Positions 32,269 to 41,767 are shown, counted from the first letter of the stretch. The stretch: DNA of 64,000 nucleotides from an uncultured Bacteroides sp. (GCF_959029255.1 NZ_CAUFUE010000011.1:1-64000), one strand, 5' to 3'. Notes: generated from the sequence alone by a model not told the origin. Translations and numbers: made by a program.

Positions 32269-33444
32269 ATGAATGTTACTGAATATATAAGAACTTGGGC
32301 TGAATCCTATAAAAATGATATTGTTACAGATATCATGCCTTTTTGGTTGAAATACGGACTGGATCGTAAACATGGAGGTGTATACACTTGCGTGAACCGT
32401 GACGGTAGTCTGATGGATACTACAAAGTCTGTATGGTTTCAGGGGCGTTTCGGTTTTATTGCAGCATACGCCTATAATAATATTGAAAAAAATCAGGAAT
32501 GGTTGTCAGCTTCTAAAAGTTGTATAGATTTTATTGAAGCGTATTGCGCCGATGCTGACGGACACATGTATTTTGAAGTAACAGAAGATGGAGACCCTTT
32601 GCGTAAGCGCCGTTATGTCTTTTCTGAATGTTTTGCTGCTATAGCTATGTCAGAGTATTCATTGGCCACCGGTGATAGAAGTTACGCTGTAAAGGCCTTG
32701 GAACTTTTTAAACGTATCAAGCGCTTTCTTTCCACTCCCGGCTTTTTGGAACCTAAATACCTGCCTACTGTAGAGCTGCGAGGCCATTCTATTACAATGA
32801 TTTTGATTAATACGGCTGCTCGTATTCGTGAAGTAATTAGTGATTCTGAACTTGATGCGCAAATTGAAGAATCAATCAATGCTATTGAGAAATATTTCAT
32901 TCATCCGGAGTTTAAGGCTCTGTTAGAGACAGTAGGACCGAATGGTGAATTCATAAATACATGTAATGGGCGTATTATTAATCCGGGACATTGTATTGAA
33001 ACTTCTTGGTTTATTTTGGAAGAAGCTAAATATCGTAATTGGGATGAAAGATTAGTCAAACTGGCACTTCAGATACTCGATTGGTCGTGGGAGTGGGGTT
33101 GGGACAAAGAATATGGGGGTATCATTAATTTCCGTGATTGTTGCAATATGCCTCCCCAAGATTATTCCCAGGATATGAAGTTCTGGTGGCCACAGACCGA
33201 GACTATAATCGCTACTCTTTATGCTTATCGAGCTACGGGAGACGAGAAATATCTTGAAATGCACAAGCAAATTAGCGATTGGACCTATTCTCATTTTCCA
33301 GATAAGGAATATAGCGAATGGTATGGTTACTTGCACCGTGACGGTACTATTGCCCAACCCGCTAAGGGAAATATTTTTAAAGGCCCCTTCCATGTTCCCC
33401 GCATGATGATACACGGTTATACCCTTTGTACGGAACTATTATAG
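32269..33444 (+). CDS. nanE: N-acylglucosamine 2-epimerase
   Basis: A 391-residue AGE/RnBP-family (alpha/alpha)6-barrel epimerase that converts ManNAc to GlcNAc without prior phosphorylation. This is the Bacteroides type of NanE, unlike the ManNAc-6-P epimerase of E. coli. Family landmarks are MPFWLKYGLDRKHGGVYTCV near 22, SVWFQGRFGF near 56, GHCIETSWFI near 241 and KFWWPQTETI near 303. It ends the operon and is followed by a strong terminator. The product would then need a cytoplasmic ROK hexokinase encoded elsewhere. Confidence 0.94.
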   Translation: MNVTEYIRTWAESYKNDIVTDIMPFWLKYGLDRKHGGVYTCVNRDGSLMDTTKSVWFQGRFGFIAAYAYNNIEKNQEWLSASKSCIDFIEAYCADADGHMYFEVTEDGDPLRKRRYVFSECFAAIAMSEYSLATGDRSYAVKALELFKRIKRFLSTPGFLEPKYLPTVELRGHSITMILINTAARIREVISDSELDAQIEESINAIEKYFIHPEFKALLETVGPNGEFINTCNGRIINPGHCIETSWFILEEAKYRNWDERLVKLALQILDWSWEWGWDKEYGGIINFRDCCNMPPQDYSQDMKFWWPQTETIIATLYAYRATGDEKYLEMHKQISDWTYSHFPDKEYSEWYGYLHRDGTIAQPAKGNIFKGPFHVPRMMIHGYTLCTELL

Positions 33445-33495
33445 AATTCAGATTTTTATCAGTTTTCAAATTAGTTTTTTTGAAGAGGTAATGTC

Positions 33496-33535
33496 GGGAG
33501 TTAATTTCATTATAGGAATTAACTCCCTTTTTTTA
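33496..33535 (+). terminator. terminator of the nan operon
   Basis: Perfect 11-bp stem GGGAGTTAATT / AATTAACTCCC with a 10-base loop, followed by seven T. It lies 51 bp after nanE. Confidence 0.92.
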
Positions 33536-33690
33536 TGGTTGAAGAAGCGAGTTGTTCCTGATAATATTTTATGTTGTCTGGATGTCCTGCTGCTTTATAG
33601 GCATTTTGTACTTTCTGAAAATCTTAGTCTAGTCCTCCCTGTTTGAGCATATAAATGCTCTCTTGGTTGCCAATCTTGTGCTTGGATGGA
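33530..33690 (-). pseudogene. possible remnant of a hydrolase gene
   Basis: On the minus strand the reading IYMLKQGGLD, stop, DFQKVQNAYKAAGHPDNI, then KYYQEQLASS continues in one frame across a stop codon. It resembles the C-terminal part of an alpha/beta hydrolase or similar enzyme but is too short to place. It shows that the 390-bp gap between nanE and the esterase operon was once coding. Low confidence. Confidence 0.3.
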
Positions 33691-33706
33691 TTTGTGCCAA
33701 AATCCT

Positions 33707-33732
33707 AATGATAGTGAATTTTACTTTTGACA
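33707..33732. repeat. solo end of a MITE-like repeat
   Basis: These 26 bp are the exact reverse complement of 39691-39716, one end of the complete element at the other side of the esterase-hexosaminidase operon. The remaining repeat is not present here, so this is a remnant or half copy. Confidence 0.75.
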
Positions 33733-33791
33733 TATCCTCTCGATTATTTAAATAGTTAATTAAAAATATTAGGAATTCAGATTTATATAAT

Positions 33792-33799
33792 TAAATTTG
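33792..33799 (+). promoter_or_regulatory. promoter -7 box of the esterase operon
   Basis: TAAATTTG matches TAnnTTTG, 33 bp before the SGNH gene start. No good TTG at 20 bp upstream. Confidence 0.45.
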
Positions 33800-33831
33800 T
33801 ACCGTTATTTATCTCTTAAATTTCAATTCTT

Positions 33832-34494
33832 ATGAAAAAACACTTTTTGTTACTGTTTCTTTGTTGTACAGTATGGGTTGTAAAAGCCCAGGAACAGAAA
33901 TATTCTACGTTTTATTATCAACGTGCAACGTTGTTTGAGGTGTTGTCTGTAACTTCAGATGATGTTATATTTTTAGGTAATAGCATTACTAATGGTGCGG
34001 AGTGGGGTGAACTTTTTGATAATCCTCATGTAAAGAATCGGGGTATCAGCGGTGATACCAGCATGGGAGTTTATGATAGATTGGATGCGATTTTGTCCGG
34101 ACAGCCTGCTAAGATATTTTTATTGATTGGCATCAATGATGTGAGCCGTGGGACATCGGCCGACACTATCGTAAAACGTATCGGTATGATTGCAAGGAAG
34201 ATAAAAAGAGACTCTCCATCTACAAAACTCTATCTGCAAAGTGTACTGCCAGTGACCGACTATTATAAAAAATTCAATGGGCATACTTCGCATGCAGCTG
34301 TCATTCCTGATATAAATAAAGGTCTGAAAGAATTGGCGAAGAAAGAAAAGCTTACTTATGTTGACCTTTACAGCCATTTCTTGGATAAGAAAACCGGTAA
34401 AATGAATATTGAGTATACCAATGACGGCCTGCACTTGCTGGGAAAAGGCTATTTGAAGTGGGTAGAAATTGTTAAACCTTATATCGCTGAATGA
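33832..34494 (+). CDS. secreted SGNH/GDSL esterase
   Basis: A 220-residue SGNH hydrolase with a signal peptide (MKKHFLLLFLCCTVWVVKAQ). Catalytic blocks are visible: block I FLGNSITNG (Ser near residue 52), block II RGISGDTSMG, block III GINDVSRG, and block V NDGLHLLG (Asp and His near residues 202-205). It most likely removes acetyl groups from extracellular sugars such as sialic acid or hexosamine. It is the first gene of a three-gene operon and overlaps the next by 4 bp. Confidence 0.88.
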   Translation: MKKHFLLLFLCCTVWVVKAQEQKYSTFYYQRATLFEVLSVTSDDVIFLGNSITNGAEWGELFDNPHVKNRGISGDTSMGVYDRLDAILSGQPAKIFLLIGINDVSRGTSADTIVKRIGMIARKIKRDSPSTKLYLQSVLPVTDYYKKFNGHTSHAAVIPDINKGLKELAKKEKLTYVDLYSHFLDKKTGKMNIEYTNDGLHLLGKGYLKWVEIVKPYIAE

Positions 34495-36509
34495 TGAGAA
34501 GGATAATTCTCATTATTTTTTATTTATCGCTTGTATATACTTGTGAAAACACGTATGCAGGTGGTAACCATTTATTGCCACAGCCACAACAAATAGTATT
34601 AAATGCCTCTTCTTTTGTATTGAATAAAACTCGTCTCGCCACTCCTGTTTTGCAGAAAGAGTGGGAAGATTTTATAAAGGAACATGGAGGCGTTGTGGAT
34701 GAAAAATCTACTGCTGTGATTGAAATAAGCCTGGTAGATTCAATGAACGAAGTTCCTTTAAATCAAAACGAAGCCTATCGCTTGAAAGTGATGCCGAAGA
34801 AGATATCCATTGAGGCTGTGACCGGCCGGGGAGTTTATTGGGCGATGCAAACCTTGCGGCAATTGGCGGAGATATCGGCTAAAAAAACTGTTTTTCACGG
34901 ATGTGCCATCACAGACTGGCCTGCTTTTCGTGTGCGTGGTTTCATGCACGATGTAGGGCGTACCTATATTTCGATAGAAGAGTTGAAACGTGAAATAGCA
35001 ACGCTTTCCAAATTCAAAATTAATGTTTTTCATTGGCATCTCACCGAAAATCAATCGTGGCGAATGGAAAGTAAGATTTTTCCAATGTTGAATGATAGTG
35101 TGAACACTACCCGCATGCCCGGTAAGTATTATACCCGGAAAGAAGCCAAAGAACTTGTCGCATTTTGCAAAGCCCATGGAATGACATTGATTCTGGAATT
35201 TGATATGCCGGGACATAGCGCGGTCTTCAATCGTGTTTTTCGACACGATATGCAAAGCCCTGAAGGGATGAAAATCTTGAAATTATTGATGGATGAGGTT
35301 TGTGAAGTTTTTGATGTACCTTATTTGCATATCGGTACTGACGAGGTGAAATTTACCAATCCTGAATTCGTGCCTGAAATGGTGTCATATATTCGTGCCA
35401 AAGGCAAGAAAGTGATTTCATGGAATCCGGGATGGAAGTATCAACCGGGTGAAATAGACATGATGCATCTGTGGAGTGCTCGGGGAAAAGCTCGGAAAGG
35501 TATTCCCGCCATTGATTCCCGTTTTCATTATTTGAATCATTTTGATACTTTTGGAGACATCATTGCACTTTACAATAGTCGCATTTATAATGCGGAACAA
35601 GGCAGTGAAGATGTTGCCGGAACGATACTCGCTGTCTGGAACGACCGGTATATAGATAACGAGCGGGATATTTTTTTAGAAAACGGCTTTTATCCCAATA
35701 TGCTTGCCATTGCCGAGCGTGCGTGGTTGGGAGGAGGTACTGAATATTTTGATAAAAATGGAACAATCCTTCCTCCCGATACGAATAATGAAACATTTCG
35801 TTCGTTTAGTGACTTTGAAGAAAGAATGTTGTGGTACAAGGAACATGAATTCAAAGGATATCCTTTTGCTTATGTCAAACAAACAAATGTATGGTGGAAG
35901 ATTACGGATGCTTTTCCTAATAACGGTGAGCTAACCGCCGCATTTCCACCGGAACACGAGTTGCAAGATACTTATCAATATAAAGGACAGCAATTTAATA
36001 CACATCTTGCGGTAGGGGCAGGTATTTATTTGCGCCATGTGTGGGGAACATTTATTCCGACTTTCTATAAAGCCCCCCAAGAAAACCATACAGCCTATGC
36101 CTATACTTTTGTGTATTCTCCAAAAGCGCAAACCGTTGGTTTGTGGGCGGAATTCCAAAACTATGGCCGTTCTGAAGCCGATTTACCACCATTACCGGGT
36201 AAATGGGATTACAAGGAAAGTCGGATTTGGATAAATGATGAAGAGGTTCTACCTCCTGCGTGGACAGCCACACATCGTGTGAAGAATGTTGAAACGCCTC
36301 TTGGTAATGAAAATTGTGTCGTTCGTCCACCATTGCCGGTTCAGCTCCATAAAGGTTGGAATAAAGTATTCTTGAAACTTCCGGTCGGTAAGTTTACCCA
36401 GCCGGAGGTTCGTTTGGTAAAGTGGATGTTTACTACAGTTTTTGTTACCTTAGATGGGGAAAAAGCGGTGGATGGACTTATTTATTCGCCGGATAAAAAA
36501 TTAAATTAA
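34491..36509 (+). CDS. GH20 beta-N-acetylhexosaminidase
   Basis: A 672-residue secreted hexosaminidase. After a signal peptide comes the GH20b domain (residues 30-140) and the GH20 barrel. FRVRGFMHDVGRTYIS and FHWHLTENQSWRME mark the start of the barrel, and LHIGTDEVKF near residue 283 carries the catalytic Asp-Glu pair. After about residue 470 a beta-rich C-terminal domain follows. It removes terminal GlcNAc or GalNAc from glycans. The Cys at 18 (VYTCEN) is a poor lipobox, so anchoring is uncertain. It is placed with sialate esterases, consistent with host glycan foraging. Confidence 0.92.
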   Translation: MMRRIILIIFYLSLVYTCENTYAGGNHLLPQPQQIVLNASSFVLNKTRLATPVLQKEWEDFIKEHGGVVDEKSTAVIEISLVDSMNEVPLNQNEAYRLKVMPKKISIEAVTGRGVYWAMQTLRQLAEISAKKTVFHGCAITDWPAFRVRGFMHDVGRTYISIEELKREIATLSKFKINVFHWHLTENQSWRMESKIFPMLNDSVNTTRMPGKYYTRKEAKELVAFCKAHGMTLILEFDMPGHSAVFNRVFRHDMQSPEGMKILKLLMDEVCEVFDVPYLHIGTDEVKFTNPEFVPEMVSYIRAKGKKVISWNPGWKYQPGEIDMMHLWSARGKARKGIPAIDSRFHYLNHFDTFGDIIALYNSRIYNAEQGSEDVAGTILAVWNDRYIDNERDIFLENGFYPNMLAIAERAWLGGGTEYFDKNGTILPPDTNNETFRSFSDFEERMLWYKEHEFKGYPFAYVKQTNVWWKITDAFPNNGELTAAFPPEHELQDTYQYKGQQFNTHLAVGAGIYLRHVWGTFIPTFYKAPQENHTAYAYTFVYSPKAQTVGLWAEFQNYGRSEADLPPLPGKWDYKESRIWINDEEVLPPAWTATHRVKNVETPLGNENCVVRPPLPVQLHKGWNKVFLKLPVGKFTQPEVRLVKWMFTTVFVTLDGEKAVDGLIYSPDKKLN

Positions 36510-36516
36510 TCTATTT

Positions 36517-39500
36517 ATGAAAAAGATAGCAATCCTTTCCTTATTATTATTGAGTGTAATCAGCATTTATGCTCAAAAACGTATAAAAGTAGCTTGTGTA
36601 GGAAATAGTATTACGTATGGCGCAGCATTGCCCGATCGTGATACGCAAGCCTATCCTGTAAAGTTGCAACAACTTTTAGGAGATAGTTATGAGGTGGCAA
36701 ATTTTGGAAAATCAGGAACTACCTTATTGGCTAAAGGTCATCGCCCTTATGTTCTGCAAGAAGAGTATCAGCAGGCTGTAGACTTTGCTGCCGATATTGT
36801 GGTAATTCATTTAGGTATTAATGATACAGACCCTCGTAATTGGCCTAATTATAGGGATAGTTTTGTGAAAGACTATTTGGATTTGATACATACATTCCAA
36901 GCTAAATCCCCCCAATGTAGAATTCTTATTGCCAGGCTGACCCCCATTTCAGACCGGCATCGGCGCTTTGAATCCGGTACTCGTGATTGGCGCGGAGAAA
37001 TACAGCAGGCCATCGAAACAGTAGCCCGGGTTGCCGATGTGCAACTTGTTGACTTTGAAAAACCATTGTATCCCTATCCGTTTATGTTTCCGGATGCGGT
37101 TCATCCCAATCCGGCAGGAGCCAAGATTTTAGCGGAGACGGTTTATTCTGCAATAACCGGTGATTTTGGTGGTTTACAGATGCCTGTGCTTTATACGGAT
37201 GATATGGTTTTACAACGTAATATTCCATTACGTATCCAAGGTATGGCCGATGCGGGAGCAACGGTAATGGTAAGTATAGCCGGGCAAAAACAAACAGTAA
37301 AGACCGGCAGTGACGGACATTGGAAAGTGACTTTGTTGCCACTTCCCACAGGAGGTCCTTATACGTTGACTGTAACAGACGGCAAGAAGACATTACAATA
37401 TAAAGATGTGCTTGCGGGTGAAGTCTGGTTATGTTCCGGGCAATCCAATATGGAGTTTATGATGAAACAGGCTATTTCCGGGAAACGGGATATTCCTTTG
37501 GCTTCCAATAATCAAATTCGTCTGTTCGACATGAAAGCGCGTTGGCGTACGAATGCCATAGAGTGGGAGAGTACCATACTCGATTCACTGAACAATTTAC
37601 AATACTATAAGGATACGGAGTGGAAGGTAGCTTCTCCACAATCCGTGAGTGATTTCTCTGCTGTAGCCTATTATTTTGGTAAAATGTTACAGGATAGTTT
37701 GAAGGTTCCTGTCGGACTGATTTGCAATGCTGTCGGAGGTTCGCCAACGGAGGCCTGGATAGACCGCAATACGCTGGAGTATCAGTTTCCTGCTATATTG
37801 AAAGATTGGACTAAGAACGATTTTATTCAGGACTGGGTACGTGGCAGGGCTGCTTTGAATATCAAAAAATCCGATAATAAGTGGCAACGCCACCCATACG
37901 AACCATGTTATTTGTATGAATCAGGCATCCGTCCTTTGGAACAGTTTCCTTTGAAAGGAGTCATCTGGTACCAGGGAGAATCCAATGCGCATAACTTTAC
38001 TGCACATGAAAAGCTTTTCCGATTATTGATAGAGAGTTGGCGAAAGAATTGGAATAACGACAATTTACCTTTTTATTATGTACAGCTTTCCAGTATCGAC
38101 CGCCCTTCGTGGACGTGGTTCCGTGACAGCCAGCGCCGTTTGATGAAAGAAATTCCGAATACAGGAATGGCAGTGTCCAGTGATAAAGGAGATTCCCTGA
38201 ACGTGCATCCCACCGATAAGAAACCTGTTGGGGAGCGATTGGCCCATTGGGCATTAAACAAAACGTATGATTGGAAGCAAGTAGTGCCTTCGGGACCTTT
38301 ATTCCACAGTGCCGAGTTTCGGGATGGTGCGGTATACGTTTCTTTCGATTATGGGGAAGGAATGCATAGTGCAGACGGAAAAGAATTACGCACATTTGAG
38401 GTCGCAGAAATAGACGGACTGTTTGAACCGGCTGTCGCAGAAGTGGAAAATAACTGTTTGAAAGTGTATAGCAAGCATATAAAGTCCCCGCGTTATGTAC
38501 GCTACGGCTGGCAACCGTTTACTCGCGCTAATCTGGTAAACGGCACCGGGCTTCCTGCTTCTACTTTCCGTGCGGAAGCACTTCCTGCGTATGTAAAGGT
38601 CGCTGGCGTACAGTCTATGAAAGGTTTTCCGCAGGCGGATAAGAATTTCGCGAAAGGTGTTTCCGCCTGTTTTGCCGGAGTTACAGATGGGCTGCTTTTG
38701 ATAGCCGGAGGATGTAACTTTCCAAAAATACCAGCAAAGGATGGAGGTACTAAAGAATTCTACCGTGATATTTATGTTACAGAGCCTTCTGCCGATTCTG
38801 TTTTCTCTTGGCGAAAAGTAGGAAAACTTCCGCAACCCGTAGCCTATGGCGTTTCTGTTTCTACTTCGGATGGAATTGTTTGTGTGGGAGGTTTGAATGA
38901 CGAAGGAGCATTGAATATGGTTTATCGTATTCGCATGGAAAGCAATAAAAAAGCTTTTGTGGAGATGTTACCTTCTCTACCGTGTACACTGGACAATATG
39001 TCTGGTTGTACTGTGGGGAATACATTATATATTGCCGGAGGTAATAAAAATGGGAAGCCATCTAATAGTTTTTATTGCCTGAACCTTGAAAAACTTTTAG
39101 AAGGTTGGCGGGAACTGCCGGACTTTCCGGGTTCCCCCCGTGTACAATCTGTATGTGCTGTACAGGCAGATGTGTCAGGACAACCGGCCTTTTATTTATG
39201 GGGTGGTTTTGCGGCTCCGTCAGAAGAACGTCCCGCCTCATTGTCACTGGATGGGTATATGTATTCTCCGGATTTAGGAAAATGGACATCTTTACCTGCC
39301 CCTGTAAGTGCACATGGAGAGACTGTTTCATTAGGAGGAGGTATTGCCGCTGCATGGGGAGATAGTCTGATACTTTGTATGGGAGGGGTGAATAAAGATA
39401 TATTCTTGCAGGCGCTTCGCCAGCCTGCACCTGATTATTTATCACATCCGGTAAAATGGTATCGTTTTAACAGTTCTTTATTTGCTTACAATACTCGTAG

Positions 39501-39651
39501 CAGACAGTGGCAGACTATAGATTGTATTCCAGCTACAGCTCGGGCAGGTGCTGCATGCGTGGTTTGGGGTGAGAATTTGTTCTGCATTAATGGTGAAGTA
39601 AAACCGGGTGTACGTACTCCGGAAATCACTAGAATTCAATTAGGGGAATAG
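36517..39651 (+). CDS. SGNH + sialate O-acetylesterase + NanM mutarotase fusion
   Basis: A 1044-residue protein with signal peptide (MKKIAILSLLLLSVISIYAQ) and three parts. Residues 24-215: SGNH hydrolase (CVGNSITYGAA, GKSGTT, LGINDTDPRNW, PDAVHPNPAG). Residues 220-690: sialate O-acetylesterase (SASA) with GEVWLCSGQSNMEF (nucleophile Ser), CNAVGGSPTEAW and VIWYQGESNAHN. Residues 695-1044: Kelch-type beta-propeller of the NanM / cyclically permuted mutarotase family (LLLIAGGCNFPKIPAKDGGT, LYIAGGNKNGKPSN, LWGGFAAPSEER). Esterase pairs are known from Bacteroides and Tannerella NanS/EstA; the added mutarotase would de-acetylate and anomerise sialic acid in one periplasmic protein. Confidence 0.92.
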   Translation: MKKIAILSLLLLSVISIYAQKRIKVACVGNSITYGAALPDRDTQAYPVKLQQLLGDSYEVANFGKSGTTLLAKGHRPYVLQEEYQQAVDFAADIVVIHLGINDTDPRNWPNYRDSFVKDYLDLIHTFQAKSPQCRILIARLTPISDRHRRFESGTRDWRGEIQQAIETVARVADVQLVDFEKPLYPYPFMFPDAVHPNPAGAKILAETVYSAITGDFGGLQMPVLYTDDMVLQRNIPLRIQGMADAGATVMVSIAGQKQTVKTGSDGHWKVTLLPLPTGGPYTLTVTDGKKTLQYKDVLAGEVWLCSGQSNMEFMMKQAISGKRDIPLASNNQIRLFDMKARWRTNAIEWESTILDSLNNLQYYKDTEWKVASPQSVSDFSAVAYYFGKMLQDSLKVPVGLICNAVGGSPTEAWIDRNTLEYQFPAILKDWTKNDFIQDWVRGRAALNIKKSDNKWQRHPYEPCYLYESGIRPLEQFPLKGVIWYQGESNAHNFTAHEKLFRLLIESWRKNWNNDNLPFYYVQLSSIDRPSWTWFRDSQRRLMKEIPNTGMAVSSDKGDSLNVHPTDKKPVGERLAHWALNKTYDWKQVVPSGPLFHSAEFRDGAVYVSFDYGEGMHSADGKELRTFEVAEIDGLFEPAVAEVENNCLKVYSKHIKSPRYVRYGWQPFTRANLVNGTGLPASTFRAEALPAYVKVAGVQSMKGFPQADKNFAKGVSACFAGVTDGLLLIAGGCNFPKIPAKDGGTKEFYRDIYVTEPSADSVFSWRKVGKLPQPVAYGVSVSTSDGIVCVGGLNDEGALNMVYRIRMESNKKAFVEMLPSLPCTLDNMSGCTVGNTLYIAGGNKNGKPSNSFYCLNLEKLLEGWRELPDFPGSPRVQSVCAVQADVSGQPAFYLWGGFAAPSEERPASLSLDGYMYSPDLGKWTSLPAPVSAHGETVSLGGGIAAAWGDSLILCMGGVNKDIFLQALRQPAPDYLSHPVKWYRFNSSLFAYNTRSRQWQTIDCIPATARAGAACVVWGENLFCINGEVKPGVRTPEITRIQLGE

Positions 39652-39690
39652 ATTAACGGTAAAATAATAGATTATCGGTAAAATAAATGG

Positions 39691-39824
39691 TGTCAAAAGT
39701 AAAATTCACTATCATTCTGTCATCCTGAGCTTGTCGAAGGATCTCTTCCCCTTTCACATAGGGAGGAGATGCTTCGACTACGCTACCAATGACAGAATGA
39801 TGTGCTTATTAGAGGATTTTGACA
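39691..39824. repeat. MITE-like palindromic repeat element
   Basis: A nested inverted-repeat element: outer ends TGTCAAAA (39691) and TTTTGACA (39817-39824), an inner perfect 13-bp pair ATCATTCTGTCAT / ATGACAGAATGAT (39711-39723 and 39789-39801), and a further imperfect stem in the centre (GTCGAAGGATCTC with GGAGATGCTTCGAC). The core CATCCTGAGC...GAAGGATC is a widely dispersed bacterial repeat (recollection). It lies between converging genes and could also act as a bidirectional terminator. Confidence 0.75.
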
Positions 39825-39851
39825 TACCCTCTTTCATAGAAAGAATATCTT

Positions 39852-41033
39852 TTAATCGAACAGACTCTTGAACTTTTTGAAAATTTTCTCCTTAATCGAA
39901 GTATTCGGTTTGAAGTTATCCGATGTTTCCATCTCTTCAAGCACTTTCTTCTCTTCTCTGTTCAAAGCTTCGGGAACGTATACGCTGATATTTACCAGTA
40001 AGTCTCCCGTTCCATATCCATTCACGTTCGGCAAACCTTTGCCACGCAGGCGAAGAACTTTACCCGGTTGTGTGCCCGATTCAATCTTCACCTTTACTTT
40101 GCCGTCGATGGTCGGGATTTCTACCGCGCCACCTAAGGCGGCTGTCGGGAAACTTAGAAGCAGATTATAAATCAGGTCGTTTTCATCGCGAATCAGTTCC
40201 TTGTCTTGTTCTTCCTCAACGAGGATAAGGAGGTCACCCGGTACGCCGTTGTGCTTACCGGCATTTCCTTTACCACCCATAGAGAGTTGCATGCCTTCTG
40301 CTACACCTGCGGGAATTTTTACAGAAACTACTTCTTCGCCGTAAACGATACCTTCACCGGCACATTCCTTACATTTATTCTTGATGACTTTGCCTTCACC
40401 ACTACAAGTAGGACAGGTGGTACGTGTCTGCATAGTACCAAGAATGGTTTGCTGGTTACGTATAACCGTACCGCTACCCTTACAAGTCGGACAAATTTCC
40501 GCACCACTATCACCTTCGGCGCCTGTACCGTGGCAATGGTTGCAGGGAACATATTTTTTCAGTTTGAATTTCTTTTCAACACCGGTAGAGATTTCTTTTA
40601 GGTTCAGCTTTACCTTTACCCGAAGATCCGAACCGCGATAACGGCGTTGTTGAGAACCGCCACCGCTGCCAAATCCACCGAAACCGCTGAATCCGCCGCC
40701 GAAGCCACCGCTATGTCCGCCGAAGATGTCACCGAACATAGAGAAAATGTCATCCATGGACATGCCACCGCTGAAACCGCCAAACGGTCCTCCGTTGCCT
40801 GCAGCACCGCCCAGTCCGGCATGGCCGAATTGGTCGTAACGGGCACGTTTGTCCGGATTACTTAATACATCGTATGCTTCTGCCGCTTCTTTAAACTTCT
40901 CTTCCGCCGTTTTATCACCCGGATTTTTATCCGGGTGATATTGAATGGCTTTTTTGCGATAAGCTTTTTTTATTTCTTCTGTCGATGCTGTTTTTTCGAC
41001 TTCCAGTACTTCGTAATAATCTCTTTTTTCCAT
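39852..41033 (-). CDS. dnaJ: chaperone DnaJ
   Basis: A 393-residue type I DnaJ (Hsp40). J domain with HPD at residues 33-35, Gly/Phe-rich linker at 75-130, then four zinc repeats (CNHCHGTG, CPTCKGSG, CPTCSGEG, CKECAGEG) and the C-terminal substrate-binding domains. It stimulates DnaK ATPase and delivers unfolded proteins. It follows grpE by 11 bp in one transcript; dnaK is not in the window. Confidence 0.98.
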   Translation of the reverse strand: MEKRDYYEVLEVEKTASTEEIKKAYRKKAIQYHPDKNPGDKTAEEKFKEAAEAYDVLSNPDKRARYDQFGHAGLGGAAGNGGPFGGFSGGMSMDDIFSMFGDIFGGHSGGFGGGFSGFGGFGSGGGSQQRRYRGSDLRVKVKLNLKEISTGVEKKFKLKKYVPCNHCHGTGAEGDSGAEICPTCKGSGTVIRNQQTILGTMQTRTTCPTCSGEGKVIKNKCKECAGEGIVYGEEVVSVKIPAGVAEGMQLSMGGKGNAGKHNGVPGDLLILVEEEQDKELIRDENDLIYNLLLSFPTAALGGAVEIPTIDGKVKVKIESGTQPGKVLRLRGKGLPNVNGYGTGDLLVNISVYVPEALNREEKKVLEEMETSDNFKPNTSIKEKIFKKFKSLFD

Positions 41034-41044
41034 ATAACTTTATG

Positions 41045-41635
41045 TTATTCTCCAACCACAACTTTGGCGTGGCGGATGACTTTGTCGTTTAGCGTGTAAC
41101 CGGTTTGTACGCAATCCAGGATTTTGCCTTTCAGCTCTTCGTTAGGTGCCGGAATTACGGCGATAGCTTCGTGATAGTCTGTGTCGAGAGGGAGTTCTTT
41201 GGTGTCGATAATCTTTACGCCGTTCTGTCCCAATACGTTCATGAACTTATTATAGATAAGTTCAACGCCTTCTTTTACGGCGGCAACGTCAGCAGCGGTT
41301 TCCATATTTTTGATAGCACGCTCAAAATCGTCTACGATTGGAAGAATACTGCTGATACTCTTTTCGCTGCCATTAAGGATAAGTTCGGCTTTTTCCTTCA
41401 TCGTACGTTTACGGTAATTGTCGAACTCGGCGGACAGACGAAGATATTTATCTTTTTGTTCCTCAATCTCTTGGTTGGCTTTTTCCAACTCTTGAGTAAG
41501 TTTTTCTTCCTCCGTCAAAGGAGTTTCCTCTTTTTCCGAAGTTTCTTTTTCGGCTGTTTCCTCGTTATTTTCACCGGGAGCAACCTGAGCTTTCAACTCT
41601 TCTTCTTTGCTGGTTTCTTTTTCTTTAGAATTCAT
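41045..41635 (-). CDS. grpE: nucleotide exchange factor GrpE
   Basis: A 196-residue GrpE. The N-terminal 60 residues are very acidic/charged (disordered), then a long coiled coil (EKANQEIEEQKDKYLRLSAE, FDNYRKRTMKEKAELILNG) and the beta domain (KIIDTKELPLDTDYHEAIAV, VIRHAKVVVGE). The start is set at ATG 41635 (MNSKEKETSKEE), matching other Bacteroides GrpE proteins; an upstream in-frame ATG would add 17 atypical residues. It releases ADP from DnaK. Confidence 0.97.
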   Translation of the reverse strand: MNSKEKETSKEEELKAQVAPGENNEETAEKETSEKEETPLTEEEKLTQELEKANQEIEEQKDKYLRLSAEFDNYRKRTMKEKAELILNGSEKSISSILPIVDDFERAIKNMETAADVAAVKEGVELIYNKFMNVLGQNGVKIIDTKELPLDTDYHEAIAVIPAPNEELKGKILDCVQTGYTLNDKVIRHAKVVVGE

Positions 41636-41759
41636 ATTGTTATGCTTGTTATTCTTATAAAATGTTTTTGCTTTCATTGCTGTCAAGGGTTTAAGTTAAT
41701 ATGATATGACTTACTCCGCAAAAACTTTGCCAAAATGACTGCTTTTGCCAAAAACGATG

Positions 41760-41767
41760 CAAAGGTA
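41760..41767 (-). promoter_or_regulatory. promoter -7 box of grpE-dnaJ
   Basis: TACCTTTG on the minus strand, about 125 bp upstream of the grpE start. It lies beside the GAAGTTAAC repeat cluster. Confidence 0.55.

Noticed and set aside
41105..41704. 199-residue plus-strand frame rich in Phe
   Set aside because: Antisense of grpE; Phe/Leu richness mirrors Glu/Lys codons of GrpE.
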